Shown one piece after another: positions 1-8,568 of a DNA stretch of 64,000 nucleotides. Below the pieces are notes generated by a model. That model saw only the letters and a program-made list of their open reading frames with translations. It was not told the origin of the DNA and searched no databases. Source of the DNA: Methylomonas albis (GTDB taxonomy: Bacteria > Pseudomonadota > Gammaproteobacteria > Methylococcales > Methylomonadaceae); the NCBI RefSeq assembly GCF_014850955.1, contig NZ_JACXSS010000001.1, positions 1,550,001 through 1,614,000 on the forward strand, in the 5' to 3' direction. Both the position numbers and the translations under genes were made by a program. Each line of letters starts with the position of its first letter. Position 1 is the stretch's first letter.

Positions 1-168
1 AGCCGCGACGAAAACGATAAAGAACGCCTGGACGAACTCGACGAGTCGTTTAAATTGTATCGTTGCCACACCATCATGAACTGCACGGATACTTGTCCGA
101 AAGGACTCAACCCAGCCAAGGCTATTGCGGAAATCAAGAAGCTGTTGGTGGAACGCGACCATCTGTGA
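1..168 (+). CDS. sdhB: Succinate dehydrogenase iron-sulfur subunit, C-terminal fragment
   Basis: Frame 1 is open from the window edge and codes for the last 55 residues of the SdhB subunit, which passes electrons from the flavoprotein SdhA to quinone at the inner membrane. The segment [19 protein letters not shown] holds the final cysteines of the ferredoxin-like C-terminal domain that ligate the 4Fe-4S and 3Fe-4S clusters, followed by the usual AIAEIKK helix. The 5' part lies outside the window. The stop overlaps the GTG start of sdhE by 4 bp, consistent with an sdhCDAB-sdhE operon. Family assignment is secure from the cysteine pattern. Confidence 0.93.
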   Translation, partial: SRDENDKERLDELDESFKLYRCHTIMNCTDTCPKGLNPAKAIAEIKKLLVERDHL

Positions 169-407
169 GCGAAAACATCAATAAACTGCGCTGGCGCTGC
201 CGGCGCGGTACCCTTGAGCTTGATTTGATGCTGCTCAGGTATTTGGAGAATCGTTATCTCGCGGCGGAGCCTACGGAACAGCAGGAGTTTTTGCTATTGC
301 TGGAGCTTGAAGATACCGAATTGATGCGATATTTAATGGGCGAACAATTGCCGGAATTCGAAAGCCTGACAAAGCTGGTCTTAGCAATAAGAGCTTTGCC
401 CGTTTAA
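165..407 (+). CDS. sdhE: FAD assembly factor SdhE
   Basis: This 80-residue protein belongs to the SdhE/YgfY (DUF339) family, which promotes covalent flavinylation of SdhA. The family motif RGxxE is visible as RRGTLELD near residue 15, followed by the usual five-helix pattern with [10 protein letters not shown] and [10 protein letters not shown]. The GTG at 165 was chosen because it gives the standard family length and overlaps the sdhB stop (GTGA). A longer in-frame start at 63 would run through sdhB. The IS insertion at 506 begins 98 bp downstream and does not interrupt the gene. Confidence 0.92.
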   Translation: MSENINKLRWRCRRGTLELDLMLLRYLENRYLAAEPTEQQEFLLLLELEDTELMRYLMGEQLPEFESLTKLVLAIRALPV

Positions 408-505
408 ATTTGGCTAAAAAATTCGCCCATAGCGATGGAAGGTCGAAGACGTACTCTCGCTTCAGTATCGATGCTTCCAATCATACAAATAGATCTTAAG
501 TACTA

Positions 506-522
506 GGGGCTGTTGCCGTTTT
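506..522 (+). repeat. Left terminal inverted repeat of the IS5-family element
   Basis: The 17 bp sequence ggggctgttgccgtttt is matched exactly in inverse orientation at 1342-1358. These are the presumed transposase binding and cleavage sites. Confidence 0.9.
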
Positions 523-593
523 GGGATGATAGCCTTGAAATCGAACTGAATAGCCCAAATGCTTGAGTTTTTCAATCAACCTATACTCAAGCG

Positions 594-1343
594 ATGCCAC
601 GACAGTTGTTTACGGATGAATACTGGAATAAATTCAAAGCCATCATGTTGAGCCTGGGGATTTATGACAAGCCTTCGCTACGACAAACGGTAGAGGGGAT
701 TTTTTATCGCTTGCGAGTAGGCTGTCCCTGGCGAGACTTGCCTATAACGTTTGGCAAATGGAATGCCGTGTATAAGCGATTCAACGCTTGGTCGCTTCAG
801 GAAAAATTGATGGGTATCTTTCGGGGGCTGGTGGTGGAACCGGATTTGGAATGGGCATTTATCGACGGCAGTATTGTGAAAGCTCATCAACATAGTAGTG
901 GCGCGGCCCATGAGCAGGAAACAGCCATCGGAAAATCCGTAGCGGGTAACACCACCAAAATCCATATGGCAGTTGATGCTTGCGGGCTGCCCATTCATTT
1001 CTCGGTGACGGGGGGCGAGGTGCACGACTGTAAAGAAGCGCCGGAATTGGTGGCTAAACTCCCTTTGGCTACCCACATGATTGCTGACAAAGGCTATGAC
1101 AGTGAGTCTTTACGGATTCAAATTCGAGACAAAGGGAGTGTGCCTATCATTCCTAGAAAACAGAACTCAACCATCGGGAATGACGAAATGGACTGGTGCC
1201 TCTACCAATATCGCCACCTCGTTGAAAATGTATTTGCACGACTGAAACATTTCAGAGCCATCGCGACGCGATATGACAAATTGAAACGCAATTTTGAAAG
1301 TGTCGTCGCTTTGGCCTGCGCTTTCATTTGGTTACCCATGTAA
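594..1343 (+). CDS. IS5-family DDE transposase, single ORF
   Basis: This 249-residue DDE transposase begins with a DUF4096-type N-terminal domain (FTDEYWNKFKAIM, then VEGIFYRLRVGCPWRDLP). The catalytic core follows. The first Asp lies in WAFIDGSIVKAHQ (about residue 91), the second in MIADKGYDS (about 165), and the Glu in YRHLVENVFARLKHFR (about 214). IS427-like IS5 members often split this protein over two frames with programmed frameshifting, but here it is one uninterrupted frame, so expression should not need a frameshift. The stop codon merges with the right inverted repeat. Confidence 0.93.
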   Translation: MPRQLFTDEYWNKFKAIMLSLGIYDKPSLRQTVEGIFYRLRVGCPWRDLPITFGKWNAVYKRFNAWSLQEKLMGIFRGLVVEPDLEWAFIDGSIVKAHQHSSGAAHEQETAIGKSVAGNTTKIHMAVDACGLPIHFSVTGGEVHDCKEAPELVAKLPLATHMIADKGYDSESLRIQIRDKGSVPIIPRKQNSTIGNDEMDWCLYQYRHLVENVFARLKHFRAIATRYDKLKRNFESVVALACAFIWLPM

Positions 1344-1434
1344 AACGGCAACAGCCCCTAAAACTTCTCCTTTATTTTTCTTGCGGGCGATAAGGTCCCA
1401 AGAGTGTTCAAAAGTCATTTAAATAATATTAGTA

Positions 1435-2454
1435 ATGAAAAAGAGCGACTTCAATTACCAGTTGCCCGAGCAACTTATTGCTCAGTATCCGCTACCCGAA
1501 CGGAGCGCCAGTAGGTTGCTACGTTTGGATAAGCAAAGTGCGGCGATTGCAGACTGTCAGTTTGCTGATTTTATCGACATGTTAAGAACTGACGACTTAT
1601 TGGTTTTTAACAATACCAAAGTGATGCCTGCTCGCTTGTTCGCGCATAAGTCGAGTGGTGGAAAAGTCGAAATGTTGATCGAACGTATAGAAGATACTCA
1701 TACCGCGCTTGCCCATGTGAAAGCGAGTAAATCTCCAAAGACTGATGCCTTGTTAACCTTGGAGAATGGTGTGGTTTGCAAGGTTATTGGCAGAAATGAC
1801 GATTTGTTTCGGCTGCAGTTTGAAACTAAGGCCGGTTTACTGGCGTTACTGGATGAGGTAGGTCATATTCCGTTGCCGCCTTATATCAGCCGCACTGACG
1901 AAGCGAGCGATCTGGATCGTTATCAAACCGTCTTTGCGGATCAGCTTGGTGCGGTGGCGGCGCCCACAGCCGGTTTACATTTCGATCAAGCAATGTTGGA
2001 TCGGTTAGATCAAAAAGGCATAGCGCGCAGTTTCGTGACTTTGCATGTCGGCAGCGGCACATTTCGCCCGGTACGTGTCGAAGACTTATCAGAACATGTC
2101 ATGCATAAAGAATCTTATAGCGTATCTCAGCATTGTGTAGACGCCGTAAACCAGGCTAGGGCCAGAGGTGGCCGGGTTGTGGCTGTAGGCACCACGGCAG
2201 TAAGAGCTTTGGAGTCTGCTTCACTTAGTGGTGTGTTGCAGGCTGGATTTGGTGATACCGATTTGTTTATTACGCCAGGTTATTCGTTTAAATCGGTGGA
2301 TGCACTGCTAACCAATTTTCATTTGCCGGAGTCGACTTTGTTAATGTTGGTTTCTGCATTCGCCAGCTATGATGCCGTAATGAATGCTTATAGGCATGCT
2401 ATTGATCAACGGTATCGGTTTTTCAGCTATGGCGATGCGATGCTGGTTATTTGA
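1435..2454 (+). CDS. queA: S-adenosylmethionine:tRNA ribosyltransferase-isomerase
   Basis: QueA transfers the ribose of S-adenosylmethionine to preQ1 in tRNA anticodons to give epoxyqueuosine, the second-to-last step of queuosine synthesis in the cytoplasm. The 339-residue length is standard. Family motifs include FNYQLPEQLIAQYPLPER at the N-terminus, NNTKVMPARLF near residue 60, GAVAAPTAGLHF near 175 and a C-terminal TNFHLPESTLLMLVSAF. The ATG at 1435 starts the conserved N-terminus directly. In many bacteria tgt follows queA. Here the next gene is the convergent pilE, so the usual queA-tgt pairing is absent within the window. Confidence 0.97.
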   Translation: MKKSDFNYQLPEQLIAQYPLPERSASRLLRLDKQSAAIADCQFADFIDMLRTDDLLVFNNTKVMPARLFAHKSSGGKVEMLIERIEDTHTALAHVKASKSPKTDALLTLENGVVCKVIGRNDDLFRLQFETKAGLLALLDEVGHIPLPPYISRTDEASDLDRYQTVFADQLGAVAAPTAGLHFDQAMLDRLDQKGIARSFVTLHVGSGTFRPVRVEDLSEHVMHKESYSVSQHCVDAVNQARARGGRVVAVGTTAVRALESASLSGVLQAGFGDTDLFITPGYSFKSVDALLTNFHLPESTLLMLVSAFASYDAVMNAYRHAIDQRYRFFSYGDAMLVI

Positions 2455-2476
2455 GATTCAGTTTGAAGAAAATAAA

Positions 2477-2911
2477 TTATTTTTTCCAACAGGCATCTGC
2501 ACTCAAACTGGCCGAGGTCACGGATTTTTGCCCTAGCTGGTCTATCGAGAGAATGCCGCATTTGTCGGTAGCCATTCTTCCCCCGGTGATAGGAGTTGCC
2601 GTTAACGTATACGTTGTGGCTGTTAATGTTGCTGTAATATTGTATAAGGCCGTGCCTGTTTTAGGCGATGTCGAATATGGCAGGGTTACGTCAGTTGTAA
2701 GATCAGATCTTTTATTGTAACTATTTGCCTCGGTAAAGTTTCGCTCCAAAAATTGTGCATTTTCCAGAAGTACAGCTTTCGCATCAGTTCTATTTCCCCT
2801 GGCAATATATTCAGAGTAAGACGGGATGGCGATGGCGGCTAGGATCCCGACTATTCCCACTGTTACCATCAGTTCAATCAAAGTGACGCCTATTTGTAAT
2901 TTTATCTTCAT
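2477..2911 (-). CDS. pilE: Type IV minor pilin, PilE-like
   Basis: This 144-residue prepilin has a short leader MKIKLQIG cleaved before VTLIELMVTVGIVGILAAIAIPSY, the N-methylated hydrophobic helix with the essential Glu5. The globular part has paired cysteines (DKCG near residue 116 and DACWKK at the C-terminus) that would form the D-region disulfide. It is the last gene of the minor pilin operon, after pilY1, where PilE of Pseudomonas-type pili helps prime assembly. The first mature residue is Val rather than Phe, as in the sibling PilW and FimT proteins. The stop faces queA with a 22 bp gap. Confidence 0.9.
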   Translation of the reverse strand: MKIKLQIGVTLIELMVTVGIVGILAAIAIPSYSEYIARGNRTDAKAVLLENAQFLERNFTEANSYNKRSDLTTDVTLPYSTSPKTGTALYNITATLTATTYTLTATPITGGRMATDKCGILSIDQLGQKSVTSASLSADACWKK

Positions 2912-2936
2912 TGACTTTCCGTATGCTAGACGAAGT

Positions 2937-5900
2937 TTATTGAATTTGTAGCCAATATAGGCGATTGGATGTGCCTGTTGGGGTGATCACCGGTTTGTTA
3001 TTGTCTACATCCATGATCATAGTGCTAGTTATCGACAGTTCTTTCACAAATTTATTAGTACCTGCTCTATCTAGCATAAGCGCTGAATCAGCCATACCGC
3101 CAGTGATCCCTATGCCTGATCCGGTACCGCCGTTAGATAACGTATCATTGCTATCAAACTTATCGTCACTATTGAAGTCGAAGGACGAAACAGCGGTTGC
3201 GCTGCCGGTTTTGAAATCTAACTCCATTAACCAACTTGAGCCGCCAGGACTGCAGGGGTCGGTTGATGGGATTGAGGTCACAAATATAATTCGATCAAAC
3301 ATTAATACTGCTGAAGATATAACGCGTTCTCCTGCAGCAGTACCTGAGTTTGGTAGTAAATCCATATACCAACCTCGCTTAGATGTATAGTCTACTGTAC
3401 CAGATGATGTACCTCTAACCGGATATTGGAAAGTGACTAAGCATTCATTCGCTGGCGTGGCTGGATCGTCGGTACAGCTGCTGATAGTTTTGGTACTACC
3501 CGCGGCTACGTCTAAATTTATGGTTTGCTGTACTAGACTGCTAAGCGCTACTGTGCCTGAGGTTGATGGTTTATCCCATATTCCGTAAAAACTTTGTACT
3601 TCTAAATTGGCCACGTCGGTTGTGGTTAGGTAGCGTCCTGTACCAAAAAATACTAAAACACCACCATCCGAGTGAGCGCCAAGAGTGGGTTGCGTTGTGA
3701 TCGGTTGAGTATATGTGACGGAACCAAATGTTCTGCTTGTTGAAAAAAGTGGAGCCCCATCGTTACCCAAACCCCAACTAGTCTGCGAATTTGAACTCAA
3801 ATCGAATTTCCATAAATTACCTTGTAAATCGCCAGCATAAACAGTATCTACAAATTTATCGCCGTCACTATCAAATAATTTGGGAGTGGATAGCCCGTTA
3901 CTGGTACTGGAGTTGGTCGGTATTTTTTTTATCAAAGCGCCGTTACTTAAATTAACGATGTAAAGAAATGCTTTTTCCGAAGTACTGTTGTAGCCGTTAC
4001 CAAAAATAGCGGCCCAGGTGCCGTCCTTGAGTAGAGCAATCTGAGGTTGGCTGTAGGTCAGCCCCATACCATCCGCGTCTGTAGTTCCGACGGAGCCAGT
4101 ATCGGTACTGGATCCTTGGTATTCCCATAATACGTCGGTACTTGGGGTGAAGGCACTTGGGTTTGAAATGTTTAACGCATATATGGATTTGCCACCCTTA
4201 TTCAATCCCCCCAATAGAACAGTTTTCCAGTTACCTCCTAAGTAAGCATCGCTTATAGTAGGTGAACCATCGACATAAAAGGTGTGGGAGTAACTGAATT
4301 CTGTCAGTTTACTCAGATTGGTATAAACACCAGCCGGTATATAGGCCAATATCTCTTTCCCTGAGCTAGAGTTGCCAATGTCAGCACGAAAACCATGTAG
4401 CATGCCATCGTTCGCACCAGCGTAAATCATTGCTACACGCGGTGTTGTGCCACTGGCCTTGTCTGTAACGTACTGCGCATAGGTTGATTGCCCAGGAGTG
4501 CCGGTTGGCAAGCTGCTAAAACCGTAATCTTCACTTTTGGTATATACCGGATCTGAATTGATAATGTCACCAAGTAGCGTGCTTTCACGGTTACGAAAAA
4601 TACCGCCATTGCGTTGTTCTTGGGTGGTGTCTCCTCTTATCCAATTTAATCTGTTTTGACCGCGCGTGACCGATCCAACCAAGCCAACTGAGCTAGTTTG
4701 CAATGTCGTTTGCTGAGAAGCACTCAAGTTATCCCAGACAAAAGTAGCGCCTACGTTATTGCTGTAAGTATAAATATTTCGCGAGGATGTTGGAATCAGT
4801 GTGCCGGCATCCCAATTTGCATCAGCTCCGTCTAACTTACCGTCTTGGTTTATATCTACGACTTTACCTGTACTGCTCACGGGATAATCAAAAAGATGCC
4901 CGCTCCAGTCCGTGGAATTGAATTGAGCTTGATACAGCATGGTACCGGTCTGAATGCCTGTGGAATTGGCTGCAGCTGAAGATGCCGCTGCAGTGCGCTT
5001 CAATACATCGTCTAAGGCTTGTTTTAGCGAAACTTCAAGCTGTCTAGGGTCTGTTGCAAAAAAATAGCGGTCCGGTTTGCCGTCTGAATTACTGTCCCAT
5101 TCGGAATTTACATTCGGCTTTTTATCGTTATTAGTATCGATAAATCCACCCCATTTTGCCGCATAAAATAGCGGTTGTTCCAAACTCAGTGCTGAACTGG
5201 AGCCTATCGAATAGGTTACTGATGTGGCTGCGTCTCCGACATTACAATTGGAACAACCTGTGACGCCCTGGGGGTCGGTATAAGCGTAACCTTCAATGCC
5301 GGAATGAGCATGATAGCCATCCTTAGTCGTGCCACTGATAATGTAACCAAAGCCCATGTTATATATGGTAGATTCAGCGATAACGTCAGTAGTGATAGTA
5401 ACTTCCGTGGAGGAAATTGAATAGTTTAAAACTCCCCATTCGTCCTGGTCGAAATCTCCACCTTGTTCGCTATCCTCCCAATTTACATATAGCTTGCCGG
5501 TGTTGAGCGTGGATGTGCTTGATTGGCTGACGATTTTAAAGTCGACGATATTGCAGTTACCGCCAATGTCGGTGTTCTGACAGGCCGGCAAAATGGTAAT
5601 TTTTTTAGTTGAGCTTCCGGGAACCGGAACTACTAATTTAGGGACTTGCGGCGATAAAGCAACGCCATAGATAGTCACTAATTGGTTGCCTTGCACGTCG
5701 GAACGAATGTCATTAGTGTGAGCGTAATGAGCTAGCCCACTAACATGGTAAGAACCGGAAAGTCTCGGAGCGTCCGGGCATGTGCCCCGAACGTCACTGA
5801 GATTACTAACGGTTTTAGCTGTGCAAAGTTGGTTATTGTCTGTCCCGTTTTCCCCGACAAAATAGCTGTTGCTTGGAATGTTTTCGCCAACGCCAACCAC

Positions 5901-7919
5901 ATCGGTTAGTGTGTTCATTGAGCTGGAACTAATATCTGTCACGCTGCTTAACTCGTCGCCGTCGTAAGAGCTGGTACTCGCATTAAATTGGATGACACTT
6001 TGCGTCGCACACCACTGGGTCGGTATTACTGGGTCGGTGTGTGTGGCTGTCGTAAGGCCGGAAATATAGCCGCTGTCGTCTACGCTATATGTACTTGAAG
6101 CCGACTTTCCTGCTAAGTAGCGCAACGATTCCAGCAAAATTTCCGATTGGGGGTTACCCCAGTTATTGCAATCGCCATTGCTGAAGGTATTTAAACCCCA
6201 GCTACAATCAGCGCTGTTAGTTACACCGAAATAGGTGCCGTCATCATGGCGATAACCGTAGATTCTCATCGAATTAAGCGTGTTGATGATACCACCGGTT
6301 GACGGTGTGGATTTAAAGGTGCCGTTGGTGGCTATATTGATCTCGTCTGAAATAGATGACACGTTTTTACGCAACACGCCGCCTGATTTATTCTTACCGT
6401 AAGAACCAGTAAGCAAGCCAAAGCGTAGCTTATCGTTGTCGCCATAGGTTTGTAATAATCCAATCGGTTTTCTGGTGCCATCGGTATAGATTTTGCAGTT
6501 TTCGGTTCCTATATAATTTGAGTCGCAGACCTTGATTCTGGCAACGTAATCTTGCGAGCCAAGGCCATTAGTTGTTTTAGATGGATTACTGCTTTGAGCA
6601 CTAATGCCGGAGGTGGTCGACGAATTGGCGTTTGACGCTGATTTTTCTTCGGACCAGCGGCATTGCCAACGTTCGTTGGCCGCCCACAGAGAGTAATTAC
6701 CTTTCGCCACTCGGATTAATGGATTGTCGGTTACGTTTTGTGATAACACGGTACTTGAGACTGTCGTATTGCATAAGCTGATGCCATTGGCGACCTCTGT
6801 TGATGTAAATGGTGTGAGTTGGGTTAAATCAGAGCCGTTATAAAACTTCGCGAAGCTGTGCGCATCGTTCGGTAGGTAGCTGCGTTGCAAAACTGTTGTA
6901 CCTTCAATTGGACCGTCTGTGGTGGTGGTCGTGGTAGTGGTAGTGGTTTGATACGGGGTACTGCTTGTCGAGGTAAATGTTTTAGTATAGTTGTTAGTGT
7001 AAGGAGTGATTCTTGTAGTACACATGCCTCCGCTGGTTGTATCTTTTTTTCTGGTTATTGTATAAGTAGTACTGTAAGTCTTTGTGTAGTAAGTGGAAGT
7101 CGTTCTGGTGAACGTGCTGTTATAACTGGTATTAAAACTAGTGGTTGTAGTGATACCTAGCGCTGATTCAGAGGTCGCGGTGATAGGTGTGCTGTTGCTA
7201 GGCGTACTGTTAGTTGGGGTACTGTCTGTGCTCGGACCAGTTTGGGTCGCGCTCGCTGCAGAATCCGAGCTCGGTGACGACTCGGCGCTAGTGATCGGCA
7301 ATAATGAACAAAGCGTATTGGGTCCATCAGTTCTCGATCCAGAGTTAGTGTTGGTCAGAACAGTATCGGTAAGCGTATAAGCTGTAGCTGGCGAGCTTGC
7401 GCCGGTGGTAACCGGCGCAGACGTAACTGGGGGCGTCGTGCTTGTTGAGGTTGCGGTCGTGTTGCCAGTATCGATCGAGCGTAAGCCACCGTATAAAATC
7501 TTCCGAATGGTATCCATACGCGTCATGCTGGCCCAGTTCAAAAAGTTGCCGCTCCAGCCGCTATTGCAATACTTTGTGGTAGTGTTGGCACTCGGCTCGA
7601 AACGGCTATTGGTGGTGTTGTAGCTGTAACATTTATAACTGTCGAAATAGCCGTAGTAATCAATAGAGTGTTTGTATGTCGTTTCAGGCGAACCATCTTC
7701 GTCAATATCTGAATAATCATCGAACGCCTTGAAGGACAATTGATGATCCTTGGAGATATTCAGCATAGCAATCGGCGTAGTTGATGACGTAAGGAACAAA
7801 GGGTTGTCAGACAGGCTTAGTTGGGCTGTATTACCAGTAGTAAGAAAAACAGACAGCATGATGCCCAGAAACAAATGCCAAGGGAGTATGTTGCTTTTTA
7901 CCGAAGTAGTTTTTTTCAT
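2937..7919 (-). CDS. pilY1: PilY1-like type IV pilus tip adhesin and calcium-binding protein
   Basis: This is a very large secreted protein (1660 residues) of the PilY1/PilC family, which sits at the pilus tip, antagonises retraction and mediates adhesion. A Sec signal peptide is visible (MKKTTSVKSN, hydrophobic LFLGIMLSVFLTT). The start at 7919 is preferred over the ATG at 7943 because AGGA lies 8 bp upstream. A Ser/Thr-rich linker at about residues 150-350 includes a run of ten Thr. The C-terminal beta-propeller has the family segment YAGANDGMLHGF and a calcium loop DSDGDKFVD before TVYAGDLQGNLWKFD. I cannot see a von Willebrand A MIDAS motif, unlike P. aeruginosa PilY1. It lies between pilX and pilE. 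Confidence 0.93.
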   Translation of the reverse strand: MKKTTSVKSNILPWHLFLGIMLSVFLTTGNTAQLSLSDNPLFLTSSTTPIAMLNISKDHQLSFKAFDDYSDIDEDGSPETTYKHSIDYYGYFDSYKCYSYNTTNSRFEPSANTTTKYCNSGWSGNFLNWASMTRMDTIRKILYGGLRSIDTGNTTATSTSTTPPVTSAPVTTGASSPATAYTLTDTVLTNTNSGSRTDGPNTLCSLLPITSAESSPSSDSAASATQTGPSTDSTPTNSTPSNSTPITATSESALGITTTTSFNTSYNSTFTRTTSTYYTKTYSTTYTITRKKDTTSGGMCTTRITPYTNNYTKTFTSTSSTPYQTTTTTTTTTTDGPIEGTTVLQRSYLPNDAHSFAKFYNGSDLTQLTPFTSTEVANGISLCNTTVSSTVLSQNVTDNPLIRVAKGNYSLWAANERWQCRWSEEKSASNANSSTTSGISAQSSNPSKTTNGLGSQDYVARIKVCDSNYIGTENCKIYTDGTRKPIGLLQTYGDNDKLRFGLLTGSYGKNKSGGVLRKNVSSISDEINIATNGTFKSTPSTGGIINTLNSMRIYGYRHDDGTYFGVTNSADCSWGLNTFSNGDCNNWGNPQSEILLESLRYLAGKSASSTYSVDDSGYISGLTTATHTDPVIPTQWCATQSVIQFNASTSSYDGDELSSVTDISSSSMNTLTDVVGVGENIPSNSYFVGENGTDNNQLCTAKTVSNLSDVRGTCPDAPRLSGSYHVSGLAHYAHTNDIRSDVQGNQLVTIYGVALSPQVPKLVVPVPGSSTKKITILPACQNTDIGGNCNIVDFKIVSQSSTSTLNTGKLYVNWEDSEQGGDFDQDEWGVLNYSISSTEVTITTDVIAESTIYNMGFGYIISGTTKDGYHAHSGIEGYAYTDPQGVTGCSNCNVGDAATSVTYSIGSSSALSLEQPLFYAAKWGGFIDTNNDKKPNVNSEWDSNSDGKPDRYFFATDPRQLEVSLKQALDDVLKRTAAASSAAANSTGIQTGTMLYQAQFNSTDWSGHLFDYPVSSTGKVVDINQDGKLDGADANWDAGTLIPTSSRNIYTYSNNVGATFVWDNLSASQQTTLQTSSVGLVGSVTRGQNRLNWIRGDTTQEQRNGGIFRNRESTLLGDIINSDPVYTKSEDYGFSSLPTGTPGQSTYAQYVTDKASGTTPRVAMIYAGANDGMLHGFRADIGNSSSGKEILAYIPAGVYTNLSKLTEFSYSHTFYVDGSPTISDAYLGGNWKTVLLGGLNKGGKSIYALNISNPSAFTPSTDVLWEYQGSSTDTGSVGTTDADGMGLTYSQPQIALLKDGTWAAIFGNGYNSTSEKAFLYIVNLSNGALIKKIPTNSSTSNGLSTPKLFDSDGDKFVDTVYAGDLQGNLWKFDLSSNSQTSWGLGNDGAPLFSTSRTFGSVTYTQPITTQPTLGAHSDGGVLVFFGTGRYLTTTDVANLEVQSFYGIWDKPSTSGTVALSSLVQQTINLDVAAGSTKTISSCTDDPATPANECLVTFQYPVRGTSSGTVDYTSKRGWYMDLLPNSGTAAGERVISSAVLMFDRIIFVTSIPSTDPCSPGGSSWLMELDFKTGSATAVSSFDFNSDDKFDSNDTLSNGGTGSGIGITGGMADSALMLDRAGTNKFVKELSITSTMIMDVDNNKPVITPTGTSNRLYWLQIQ

Positions 7920-7947
7920 TGCGGCTGTCCTGTGTCTGTTCATCTGA

Positions 7948-8568
7948 CTAAGGTGTAACGCTAAACATTGCTTGTAAAATCACAACGGCAGAACTGTCAC
8001 CGCCAACCGCACGGGTTGTCACGCGGTATTTCTCAGTTGTTCCACTGTTGGCTAACCGTTCTACTAGATACATGGGTTGAGCTGTTATTTGATTAAGACT
8101 GAGAGCAACGGTCCGGGCATTTGCGCTGGTCCAAGTGAATTGTCGGGGCGTACCATTGCAATCAGCCGAACCGCTGCCGTTCCAATAACTGGCGTTGTTA
8201 GGCAAGCAAACATTGATTGCTCTTAAGCCCGCTGCGGCCACTGTACCGCTGGTGTTGTTTGCAGGAGCTGGGATCAGAGTACGAATATTTTGTCCGGTAG
8301 TAAGGTTTGCTTCGACGTGTTTCAATGCTGCTTCCGCTGCTTGCAGGGCCAGATCTTGGTTGCGATTATTCCCTGCCATGCGTTCTTCCAATGCACTCAT
8401 CTGTGCTAGGTTAGCGCCCAGTAAAGCAAGGATGATTAAGAATATTAAGGCAGTGAAAAGTGTCGCTCCGGTTTGGCGATTTATCTTATAGTTCAGTGCA
8501 TTAAGATCGTAAAAGTTAACTGAATGGGTGATGCTTAATGCCGAAATCGGCACGTTTGTCATTTTCAT
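7948..8568 (-). CDS. pilX: Type IV minor pilin assembly protein PilX
   Basis: This 206-residue minor pilin has a long leader of 34 residues ending in RQTG, then ATLFTALIFLIILALLGANLAQMSALEERMAGN. That is the PilX N-terminal domain, with the typical LEERMAGN and DLALQAAEAAL segments. As in PilX proteins generally, the canonical Glu5 is missing from the mature N-terminus. It is cytoplasmic-membrane anchored before entering the pilus tip. The ATG overlaps the pilW stop (ATGA) and pilY1 follows after a short gap, so translation is probably coupled. Confidence 0.9.
   Translation of the reverse strand: MKMTNVPISALSITHSVNFYDLNALNYKINRQTGATLFTALIFLIILALLGANLAQMSALEERMAGNNRNQDLALQAAEAALKHVEANLTTGQNIRTLIPAPANNTSGTVAAAGLRAINVCLPNNASYWNGSGSADCNGTPRQFTWTSANARTVALSLNQITAQPMYLVERLANSGTTEKYRVTTRAVGGDSSAVVILQAMFSVTP

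Larger units (their letters stand above)
506..1358 (+). mobile_element. IS5-family insertion sequence, complete, 853 bp
   Basis: The element is bounded by perfect 17 bp inverted repeats, ggggctgttgccgtttt at 506-522 and its reverse complement at 1342-1358. It is flanked by TA on both sides (504-505 and 1359-1360), consistent with a short target duplication, although TA could also be read as an extension of the palindrome. It contains one intact transposase ORF. The right repeat begins inside the transposase stop codon, so coding capacity is used almost to the edge. Intact ends and frame suggest a recent, possibly active copy between sdhE and queA. Confidence 0.9.

Noticed and set aside
408-505. 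Remnant of a gene interrupted by the IS5 element
   Set aside because: Only a 23-codon frame is present. Joining 505 to 1361 does not restore a longer reading frame.
1359-1434. preQ1-type riboswitch upstream of queA
   Set aside because: The leader is only 76 bp after the IS end and I see no pseudoknot pattern.
2451-2720. Plus-strand 89-codon ORF after queA
   Set aside because: It lies antisense to pilE, which has clear prepilin features.
6885-7380. Plus-strand ORFs opposite the Ser/Thr-rich part of pilY1
   Set aside because: Low-complexity Val/Ser-rich mirror of the Thr codons, with no start signal.
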